From: Portunus trituberculatus
Taxonomy: Eukaryota; Arthropoda; Malacostraca; Decapoda; Portunidae
Assembly: GCF_017591435.1 (NCBI RefSeq)
Contig: NC_059289.1
Location: 17,147,926 to 17,211,925, forward strand
Direction: 5' to 3'
Length of the DNA stretch: 64,000 nucleotides
Positions 35,168 through 43,762 of the stretch are shown piece by piece (the first letter of the stretch is position 1; each line of letters begins with the position of its first letter). Under the pieces are notes generated by a model. The model made no database searches. It saw nothing but the letters and a program-made list of their open reading frames with translations, and had not been told where the DNA came from. Made by a program: the position numbers and the translations under genes.

Positions 35168-36610
35168 ATGAGCAGCCTGCTAATAAACGGTGACAGTGTT
35201 CTGGAAATAAATGACACTGATTTTCATGCTAAGTTTGATGGGCAGCTTTGGACGATAAAATGGACATGGAAGTCTGAGCATCCTGTTCAACTCAAGAATA
35301 GAGTGTCATGTTACGACAAAAATATGGCAAGCGAAAAGCAGTTGGAGTTTGAGAAGGAAGTACATAGATGGATCGCGGAGGGAATACTGGTGCCTTGGCG
35401 GGAGAATGTTGATACATGTATTATTGCTCTCATGGCAGTGGAACAACCTACAAATAATAAAGTGAGGCCAGTGCTCGATTTTCATGAGTTGAATACTTTT
35501 GTTAAGTGTCACACAGGCGATGATGTTGTCAGTATTTGCAGTGAGAAATTGAGGGAGTGGCGCCAAATTGTTAAGCGTGTATCTCTAGTGGACTTGAAAT
35601 CGGCTTATCTTCAATTGAAGATCGATAAAGAATTGTGGCCATACCAACTTGTTAATTATAAAGGTCAAACATTCTGTCTCACTACATTGGGTTTGGGTTT
35701 AAATTCAGCTCCTTGTATAATGTCAAAAGTGTCAAAATATGTGTTGAGTTTGCATACTGTTATCAGGGCAGCAACTAGTTCGTATATAGATGACATTGCG
35801 GTCGATGAAAGTAGGGTGTCAGTGCAGGATGTGATCAAACATTTTAATAAATACGGGCTTGTTACGAAACCTCCGGAAGCAGTTGGAGAGGGAACTGCAG
35901 TGTTGGGATTGAAGTTGTCGAAATCAGGAGACGAGTTGGTTTTTCGGAGAGGAAAAACATTGCCAGAGATTGGTGACACCCTTACCAGGCGGGAGCTATT
36001 TTCAGTATGTGGGATGCTTGTGGGGCATTACCCTGTTGCGGGATAGTTACGGGTTGCCTGTAGCTACATTAAGCGACAGGCAGAAGGATTTCACTGGGAG
36101 GATCTCGTTGGTGACCAGACTATGTGTATGATCAAGGAGGTTATGGATAGAGTTGCTAGGGAGGATCCCGTGAGGGGGAGCTGGTTGGTGCCTTGGAGTA
36201 CTCATGGAGTAGTTTGGACAGATGCAAGTAAAATCGCAATTGGAACAGTGTTGGAGATCGAGGGAAGAACAGTCGAGGATGCTGCCTGGTTGAGAAAGAA
36301 TGATGATTTTAACCATATTAATGTTGCGGAACTGGAGGCTGTTTTAAAGGGAGTGAATCTGGCTTTGAAGTGGGGCATAACTTTGTTAGAGTTGTAGGTT
36401 GATTCTGCTACTGTTGTGGCATTGTTAGAAAGTGTGATAAGTACAGAAAAGTGAGTGCACACGAAGGGAGCAGCAGAAATGCTCATTAAGCGCAGGTTGG
36501 GAAATCTGAGAGAGTTAATCGAAGAATTTTGGTTGAAGATTGAGATATTGTTGGTGCCATCAGATTGGAATAAGGCTGATATGTTAACTCGTGTGAAGAA
36601 GAGCTGGCTG
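35168..36610 (+). pseudogene. Reverse transcriptase and RNase H of the LTR element
   Basis: Reverse transcriptase motifs are KQLEFEKEVHRWIAEGILVP, VRPVLDFHELN, VDLKSAYLQLKIDKE, LGLNSAP and the catalytic SYIDDIAV, with the connection LTRRELFSVCGMLVGHYPV. A frame shift near 36040 leads to RNase H (VVWTDASKIAIGTVLEIEG, HINVAELEAVLKG, QVDSATVVALLES). The region ends NKADMLTRVKKSWLG, where an L2-like LINE is inserted. Confidence 0.85.
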
Positions 36611-36613
36611 GGA

Positions 36614-38296
36614 GCTGCCTCGACCGTTGAGAATGTACAAAGTGAACATACTGAGCTTTTATATAGCAAGGAACATGGAATATTCACTGTAATGTATGAG
36701 GATGTACTAGAAAGTTTGAAAAGAATTAAGAGCAATAAAGCGGCAGGTCCTGACAGAGTAAGTGCTAAGGTAGTAAGCATTTGCAAATATGAGTTGGTTC
36801 CAGTTTTATGTAGGATTTTTCAGAGTTCCTTGGATCAATCTTATATACCTAAACTGTGGAAGACATCTGAAATTATTCCCGTGCCAAAACATCAAACACC
36901 TAAAGGTTGTAATGATTACAGGCCTGTAGCCTTGACATGTATATTTATGAAATGTTTAGAAAGTGTTATTAAAAAGTTCCTGTTTCTTGAAGTGAAAGAC
37001 CAATTGGATGTTTATCAGTTTGCTTACAAGAAGAATAGGTGTGGGGAAGATGCTATGTTATCAATTATAAATTATATGCTTCGATTTATGGAAAATGTAA
37101 ATAACAAACACAGTAAGCACTTTGCTAAGGTGTTGTTTGTGGATTTTTCAAGTGCTTTCAACACAATACAGCCTCACATGTTAATGGAAAACTTATAAGG
37201 CTTAGTGTAAGTCCACCACTTGTTCTATGGATACATGAGTTTTTGGTTGGAAGGGTGCAATATGTAAAGTTTAAAGACCAGATCTCTGACTCAATTGTAA
37301 CAAATACAGGTGCACCCCAGGGTTGCGTATTGTCACCACTACTGTTTTCTCTTTATACAAATGATTGTAGGAGTCGAAATGAGTGTAATAAGATATTTAA
37401 ATATGCAGATGACACAGCCATTGTCTCACTTTGTGTGAATAATGATGTTATTTATAGAGAAGAAGTTAACAATTTTAGTACATGGTGCAAAGATAATTTT
37501 TTGGAACTAAATGTTAACAAAACTAAGGAAATGATTATTGATTTTAGTAAGACTCCCGTACAACATGAATCTTTGGAAATCAATGATGAAACTGTTGACG
37601 TGGTAGAAGGATACAAATACTTAGGAACAGTTATAGACAATAAACTCAATTTTCCTTCCCACATAGATAAAATATATAAGAAGGCAAATTCAAGAATGTT
37701 TTTGTTAGAAAACTATGCAAGTTAAATGTTAGTAATAAAATACTGGATTTGTTCTACAGCAGTATACTACAATCAGTTTTTTCATTTTCTATATGCTGTT
37801 GGTATGGAAATAGTACTTTGGAATCTAAAGGTAAACTAGGCAAGATAATAAAGAAATGTAGCCGATTAAAAGTAAAAAATACAAAGCCACTGTTGGACCT
37901 GTATAAACGAGCGGTTGTACAGAGAAGCAATATCATAATAAATGACCCCAGTCATCCTCTGCACTTATGTTACGAATTGTTACCATCTGGCAGAAGGTGG
38001 AGGTCAGTGCAAGGCCGAACATCTCGGTATAGGGAGTCATTTGTTCCATCTAGTATTAGGATAATGAATGTGAATCAACAGTTGTAATGGCAGGCGGCTC
38101 AGAAGGATATCAGCAATGTTTTTAATGTTTTATATTTATGTTTTTATGTTTTGGGTAGTTCGTGATTGGAGATGAATAGATGTAATTGATAGCTTTGGTA
38201 GTCTTTCTACTTTTACAATTTTTCTTTATACTCTGACAAGCACAAAACAAATTCTCTGTAAGAGCAATAAAGTATTATTATTATTATTATTATTAT
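36614..38296 (+). mobile_element. L2/CR1-group LINE, 5'-truncated, with (ATT)n tail
   Basis: This reverse transcriptase is of a different type from the neighbouring CR1-like families: KSNKAAGPDRVSAKVV, DYRPVALTCIFMKCLES, VDFSSAFNTIQPHM, TGAPQGCVLSPLLFSLYTND, KYADDTAIV. The C-terminus has LPSGRRWRSVQGRTSRYRES. It ends with (ATT)n at 38273-38296, the microsatellite tail usual for L2-like elements. It has three frame breaks and is inserted between RNase H and integrase of the LTR element. Confidence 0.88.
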
Positions 38297-39295
38297 ATGG
38301 GCTCAGGAGTAATAGCAGATTTGCGTGCAGTTCACAATAGGCATCATATGGGAGTTGATCGAACTTGGTACTTGACAAAAAAGGTTGACCAGACTGTGGC
38401 AAGGAATGATGTGAAGAGAGTTGTACAAGGTTGTGAGAGATGTCAATCAATTGATCCTGCACCTGTAACACATCAAAAGGGAGAAATATGTACCAAGTTT
38501 AACTGGCAGCGATTGGCTGTTGATGTGACCCATTACAGAGGGGTGCCATATTTATCTGTGGTGGACTGTGGCCCAGGTCGTTTTGCTATTTGGAGAAAGT
38601 TAGTGAGAGAGGATGTGCATTGCATAGCTGATGAACTGAATAGCATTTTCTTGGAGAGGGGCCCAGTAGACGAGTTGTTGATGGAAAATGGCACGGCTTT
38701 TCGGTCTCAACATTTGGCTGATATGTTGCGAGGCTGGAATATAGATGGGGTATTTAGAGCTGCATACAGACCGTCAGGGAACGGGATTGTTGAGAGACAT
38801 CACAGGACGGTAAAGGCAATTGCTGAAAGAGGAGGTATCTCTCCCTTGGAAGCTGTGTATTGGTATAACAGCACACTAAGATATGGGCAGGATGACTTAT
38901 CGGTACCACAGCGCTCAGTCTATACTTACGAGTGGAGATACCCGTGGGTGAAAAACCCTGAAGTCGGGGGACAGAGCAGTAAGAAGTTGTCTGTACATAT
39001 TGGAGATGAGGTGTGGGTGAAACCTGCTGGTGCTAGGTGTACTATTCAGTGGGGAAAAGGGACTGGTACACAGGTGAATTCTCCAAATAATCTTGTTGTT
39101 AATGATATGCCGAGGCATGTGTTGGATGTCCGGCCAGTAGTACAACCACCTGCGGAGTGTTCTGGTAATGAAGAGGAGGAGAGTCTTCAGGAGGGAGAGG
39201 GAGACTCTGTGTCTGTTGAGCCTTGTCCAGTGCCAGAGCCTCGTCCAGTAAGGAATAGGAGGCCTCCCGCATGGATGGCAGATTTTGTTAATTAA
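38297..39295 (+). CDS. Integrase of the LTR element
   Basis: This open frame of 332 codons begins at the LINE junction, so its natural start is upstream. The zinc-binding part (VHNRHHMGVDRT, GCERCQ) is followed by the core with QRLAVDVTHY (first D). ELLMENGTAF has E where the second catalytic D is expected, and NGIVERHHRTVK carries the catalytic E. The C-terminal part is proline-rich. The D-to-E change suggests this copy would not integrate even without the LINE insertion. Confidence 0.85.
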   Translation: MGSGVIADLRAVHNRHHMGVDRTWYLTKKVDQTVARNDVKRVVQGCERCQSIDPAPVTHQKGEICTKFNWQRLAVDVTHYRGVPYLSVVDCGPGRFAIWRKLVREDVHCIADELNSIFLERGPVDELLMENGTAFRSQHLADMLRGWNIDGVFRAAYRPSGNGIVERHHRTVKAIAERGGISPLEAVYWYNSTLRYGQDDLSVPQRSVYTYEWRYPWVKNPEVGGQSSKKLSVHIGDEVWVKPAGARCTIQWGKGTGTQVNSPNNLVVNDMPRHVLDVRPVVQPPAECSGNEEEESLQEGEGDSVSVEPCPVPEPRPVRNRRPPAWMADFVN

Positions 39296-39377
39296 GTTTG
39301 TTCTCAGGTTTTTTTAATAATCTGTTGAGGTGTTGATAGGTGTATTTGTTTTTTGTGATCTTAAGATAATGGGGAGA

Positions 39378-39613
39378 TGTGGTTTATTTGGTTATTGTTG
39401 TGGTAGTTTCGGGAATGTTTCGAGAGGGTTTCGGCGCACCGTTGGCAGCTTGTGTGGGCTGCGCGCGGGTAGAGGGCAGAACTGTGTTGGAGTTGGTGGA
39501 GGGTGGTGTTGTGGTTGGGACGCTCCGTTGTCACTGGTATATTTTTGATGTTTGCTCTCGTTTTACTCGGTTTGTTGTCTTGTTCTTGCTCTTGTTGTTG
39601 CACTTGTACTACA
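39378..39613 (+). repeat. 3' LTR
   Basis: 236 bp, matching the 5' LTR, preceded by a purine-rich tract and followed by the AGACT duplication. Confidence 0.92.
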
Positions 39614-39618
39614 AGACT

Positions 39619-40063
39619 TCAAAGAGAAGTGAATCGTATTGGGTCTTGAGAATGATTATTTAGACTGAAGCAGACAAGTTACTTGAAACTAGGTTAACTA
39701 GTGGAGAAAAAAAGAGGATCTGCGAGGTGAGGGAATGATAAAGAGTCCTGAGGATTCCCTACACCTGGATAACATTCACTAAACACCTGCCTTATGTGTA
39801 AAAAAATGGTAAATGTTATCAGTGAACACAACCTTCACTACCAGTTTTCCTGCCGACCAACACCATGTAATACCAATGTCACCAACGTAAGCACTTTTAA
39901 CCACCGAGGAAGCAAACATAACAATCAAAAAGGTCACTTTAAATCACACAATGAAGTCACAGAAAAAAAAAATGCACTGATATATAATGCACTTCACTGT
40001 AACCTGTAGGGGAATGGAAGAACAATTCCTAACTAGCTAAGTACGGTCCTGTCACAGTTGCCA
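39619..40063 (-). other. Leader of the Gmr1-like element with primer-binding site
   Basis: This is non-coding leader on the minus strand. At 40063-40048 the sequence reads TGGCAACTGTGACAGG, two bases after the LTR end TTTATAACA at about 40066. That is the position and TGG start of a tRNA primer-binding site. The leader resumes at 33805 after the nested LTR element and reaches gag at 33588. Confidence 0.65.
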
Positions 40064-40603
40064 ATTGTTATAAACTTGGGTTGTTAGTAAGGACTGCCGT
40101 GAGCCTGGGGCAAAATCAGACGGCACAAGCTTATAACAAAACAAAAAAAATATATATACTAAAGGAACTTTACAAAAAAAATACGGGCTTAATTTACTTT
40201 ACTTAATACTTAACCCTTGTGCAGCGGTGATCGTTCATGAAGGATCGCATTGGTACATTTCGTGCGGCGGTGATCGTTCATGTAATCATGATTTTTCGCG
40301 CCACTTCTTTAAACTTCCCGTTTTCTTACTCAAGTCGAAGGGCAAGTGTATGTATCAGGCAACACTGTCCACGAGCTGAGTTGCCAGTTTTGCTATTTCA
40401 TCTCGGTCTAGGCTCACATCTTTCCATCTTGGAGGAGACATCTGGCAACCCCCATGACACTGCGGGTGAAATGTCCCCTCCGCATGAGGGGAGATATCAC
40501 AATGAGATGGATAGTGATATATACATGTCATTTGGGAGTGATGTGGATTTTAGTGAAAGTGAAGACAAGAATGAAAGAAAGAAAAAAGAATGAGAGAGAG
40601 AGT

Positions 40604-41374
40604 TTACCTATAAATTTGCTATGGGAAATGAGCTACACCCGTTCGCTTGAATCCATTTATCATACTTTTCTTTAAAACTATGGATATTTCTTGCTCTCAC
40701 TACACCCTCCGGTAATCTATTCCAGGCAGTGACAGTTCTTGCTGGGAAACTGAACTTTTTAATATCAGTTGTACACCCCGGAATCCTCTATTTCAAATCA
40801 TGATTATCTCTTGGTCTTCTCGTCATATCCAGCTCGAGAAAGTCATCTCTATCAATCTTGTCAATCTCATTTACACACTTCAACAGTTGGATCATATCAC
40901 CTCTTCTTCTTCTCTCTTCCAACGTTGGCAGATTTAGTCTACATAATCTTTCCTGGTAATCTATATCATACAAGGCTGGCACCAGTTTCGTTGCCGCTCT
41001 TTGTACCCGTTCCAGTTTATGTATATGTTTCCTCAAATGAGGCGTCCACACCACCTGTGCATATTCTAATTTTGGTCTCAGAATTGATTCTATTACTTTT
41101 TTTACCAGTGTTTCATTCAGGTGAGTAAATGTAGTTCTGATATTTGCAACTATTGCCAAACCTTCCCCTACAATTTTGTTTATATGTCCCAAGTCTTTTT
41201 CTCTTTCTACACACATTAGATTCACTCCACCTAAGTTATAGCTTGCATGAGGTCTGTGTATACTTCTTCCCATTTCCAACACATGACATTTGTCAGCATT
41301 AAATTCCATCATCCATTTATTGCTCCATTCATGAATAATATCCAAGTCCTCTTGTAAACCTTGACAATCTTCTT
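40604..41374 (-). mobile_element. CR1-like LINE fragment F inside a (GA)n tract
   Basis: On the minus strand this covers the thumb and C-terminus of a CR1-like reverse transcriptase: LQEDLDIIHEWSNKW, FNADKCHVLEMGR, VVWTPHLRKHIHKLERVQRA and YQERLCRLNLPTLEERRRRG. The 3' end (..ATAGGTAAAC) abuts a short GA run at 40590-40603, and the truncated 5' edge abuts (GA)n at 41376-41444. It is 5'-truncated just downstream of the catalytic motif. Confidence 0.85.

Positions 41375-41375
<1 letters not shown>

Positions 41376-41444
<69 letters not shown>
41376..41444. repeat. (GA)n tract
   Basis: About 34 GA units at the 5' edge of LINE F. Confidence 0.95.
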
Positions 41445-41447
<3 letters not shown>

Positions 41448-42045
41448 GGCACGCTGGTATTGCACTGAGGGTTGTTTCTCCACGGTGGGTTACATCGTGG
41501 CTATCAGCAGGAATATTTGATAAGCAATAACTTTGCTGTTAGAGATCGTAGCAAGCTGCAAAGTACAACAATGTATTCAGAATTTCAAAGAGAAACATAT
41601 TTTCATGAGTAAAACTATCTCCTATGATTTTTTTTAAGTTTACCATTTTACGAGCAGATGGGAATGATTGATTTATAATTACCCCGTCACACAAGGGTTA
41701 AACACAACTTAACAATTACTTAAAATTACCTTAACATTAAAACAAAGAAACAAACCTAACTAATTAAATGGGGAGACAAGAAAGGTCACTGGAGGGAGGG
41801 AGGAGTAGTGATATGTAAGAACGAGAGGTGGTGAGAACAAGGCCCTGGTGGTGGTATCCTTTCTGGTAGTCCAAGGCAGAGGAGGTGTTCCCATGGAATG
41901 AAGCAGGTTGCTTCTGATTTTCTCAGCCAGTTGCGGTTAGAAAACGACTCAGGTCGACCCAAGTGAGATTATGGTCGAGACTGGTTCGAAGCAGGAGAAA
42001 GGAGGGGTGGCAGAGTAGCAAACGAAGAGAGGTGGTGGTGTGGTG

Positions 42046-43762
42046 GAAGCCTCATTGAGCCACAGGAAGTGAAGCTAATGAGTGGTAGGAGGCAGGGTGT
42101 GGACTGTTGTACAAGGGGGGTTTGGTGGTGCAGGATATAAAACATATTTCCTTAGTCAACATTTGCTGTGGCTTGTGTGCTTGGATTTTAATTTTCTTTC
42201 ACCCACCTATCACGGCCCCATTTTGTGGATGCATGAGCTTACCATTCTGCCTTGTTACTCCCTATTATGGAACCTAGAAAACTAATTAGTAAGGCCAAAA
42301 TCTCATTTATTTGTGCCTTAGTGAGGGAGAACAAGTCAAATCAAGAAATTGCCACGAACACTGGCGTAGCTCTCAGAACTGTTCAATGTTAGACCAAAAT
42401 TTATCATGATGGAGGAAAAGACGCTTCGCCACCACCTTACAAGCCTAAAGGCCGTAAGCGCAGTGTGACCCAAAGAACTGTGAACATTATTCGAAGACAG
42501 CTTTAGACCAACCCTCGCATACACAGCAAGGAAGCCTCATTCAGCCACAGGAAGTGAAGCTAATGAGTGGTAGGAGGCAGAGTGTGGACTGTTGTACGAG
42601 GGGGGTTTGGTGGTGCAGGATATAACACATGTTTCCTTAGTCAACGTTTGCTGTGGCTTGTGTGCTTGGATTTTAATTTTCTTTCACCCACCTATCACGG
42701 CCCCATTTAGTGGATGCATGAGCTTACCATTCTGCCTTGTTACTCCCTATTATGGAACCTAGAAAACTAATTAGTAAGGCCAAAATCTCATTTATTTGTG
42801 CCTTAGTGAGGAAGAACAAGTCAAATCAAGAAATTGCCACGAACACTGGCGTAGCTCTCAGAACTGTTCAATGTTAGACCAAAATTTATCATGATGGAGG
42901 AAAAGACGCTTCGCCACCACCTTACAAGCCTAAAGGCCGTAAGTGCAGTGTGACCCAAAGAACTGTGAACATTATTCGAAGACAGCTTTAGACCAACCCT
43001 CGCATACACAGGAAGGAACTTAAGGCCAGGAATCCTGCATTACTAACTGGAATGAGTGAAAGGACTGTACGAAGATATGTGAAACATGACTTGGGTTACC
43101 GCGGCTGCCACGCAGTTTCAAAACCTTGCCTCGCAAATGGTCACCGTAACAGTAGGCTTGCATTTGTGTCTCAGCACAAAGATTGGGACTTAGATAGGTG
43201 GCATAGGGTACTTTGGTCAGATGAAGCAAGCTTTCAGGTTACAGACAACCAGAGAAACTGTGTGTACCACAGACCCGGTAGTAACCGCTACGATCCACGC
43301 TACACAAAACACAGTAAAACATCCAGATTCTTTGATGGTGTGGGGTTGTTTTTCTTGCTATGGTCTTGGAAAATTAGTGTTTTTGCCTAAGAATGTTCGT
43401 ATGAACCAAAATAACTACTTTGAGCTAATTCTAGATGAGTTAGATGAGTGTATGGAAAAGTGCAATGCCAATGCCTTCATGCAAGATGGTGCACCGTGCC
43501 GTACGGCAAAGTTAATTGTTGACTGGTTTAATTTCTGCAATGTTAGCCTTTTAAAACCTTGGCCCGCAAATTTGCCAGACCTTAACCCTATAGAAAATCT
43601 CTGAGCGTACATAAAACTGAAGCTAAAGGAGAGAGATACCTCCTCCCTCCCACGCCTCCAAGCCACTATTCAGGACATGTGGGACAATATTGACGCTCAG
43701 TATCTCCACCACCTGGGTGATTCACTTCCCAAGAGACTCAAAAAAGTCAAGAAGACATAAGA
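42046..43762 (+). mobile_element. Tc1-like transposon with a tandemly duplicated 5' part
   Basis: A Tc1-like transposase sequence whose first part is present twice in tandem. Copy one is 42046-42530 and copy two 42531-43015, period 485 bp, nearly identical. Each copy includes untranslated sequence plus the N-terminal DNA-binding region. No inverted termini were recognised. The right end is cut off at a Jockey-like LINE (43763). Confidence 0.8.
42747..43761 (+). pseudogene. Tc1-like transposase, DD35E spacing
   Basis: From MEPRKLISKAKISF (ATG at 42752) the protein has the paired-like helix-turn-helix (NQEIATNTGVALRTVQ) with stops at two places, then VTQRTVNIIRRQL. The catalytic part reads LWSDEASFQV (first D), FMQDGAPCRTAKLIV (second D) and LPDLNPIENL followed by a stop where tryptophan is usual. 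Thirty-five residues separate the second D from the E, one more than the common Tc1 value of 34. Stops and one shift near 43380 show a dead copy. Confidence 0.8.

Larger units (their letters stand above)
33811..39613 (+). mobile_element. LTR retrotransposon (gag-PR-RT-RH-IN) with nested L2-like LINE
   Basis: Two LTRs (33811-34047 and 39378-39613, about 236 bp, TG...CA) are flanked by the 5-bp duplication AGACT (33806-33810 and 39614-39618). Internal order is gag, protease, reverse transcriptase, RNase H, an inserted LINE (36614-38296) and integrase. A purine tract GGGGAGA precedes the 3' LTR. Gag starts only 19 bp after the 5' LTR, and no TGG-type primer-binding site is evident. The element is inserted in the leader of the Gmr1-like element. 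The clade is uncertain; the integrase is of the CGPSRFAIWR-type seen in some invertebrate elements. Confidence 0.9.
40214..41697. mobile_element. piggyBac-like element with LINE insertion
   Basis: The ends CCCTTGTGCAGCGG and the complement of CCGTCACACAAGGG are flanked by TTAA at 40210-40213 and 41698-41701. The word GGCGGTGATCGTTCATG is repeated inside the left end. A decayed frame (EMDSDIYMSFGSDVDFSESE, about 40495-40560) resembles the acidic N-terminus of piggyBac transposases. The rest of the transposase is missing. A CR1-like LINE is inserted in a (GA)n tract within it. Confidence 0.8.
26640..42045 (-). mobile_element. Gmr1-like Ty3/gypsy retrotransposon with three or more nested insertions
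   Basis: On the minus strand the order is LTR end and primer-binding site (about 40048-40070), leader, gag, protease-like region, integrase, reverse transcriptase, RNase H. Integrase therefore precedes reverse transcriptase, as in Gmr1-like elements. Nested within it are a piggyBac-like element (40214-41697) in the LTR, a different LTR element (33811-39613) in the leader, and a Tigger (27482-29950) in reverse transcriptase. The 3' end is lost inside RNase H near 26640, so the 3' LTR is missing. The upstream LTR edge near 42045 is a guess from the start of the next repeat. Confidence 0.8.
40066..42045 (-). repeat. Probable 5' LTR of the Gmr1-like element, interrupted
   Basis: The 3' edge of the LTR (TAAACTTATAACA-type end on the minus strand) is placed by the adjoining primer-binding site. 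The piggyBac-like element occupies 40214-41697. The remaining sequence 41702-42045 has no coding signature. The outer edge is uncertain because the matching 3' LTR has been deleted. Confidence 0.45.

Noticed and set aside
40066..40138. A complete 73-bp LTR (TGTTATAA...TTATAACA)
   Set aside because: The ends are an inverted repeat by chance or part of a larger LTR; 73 bp is too short for a functional LTR and no second copy is present.
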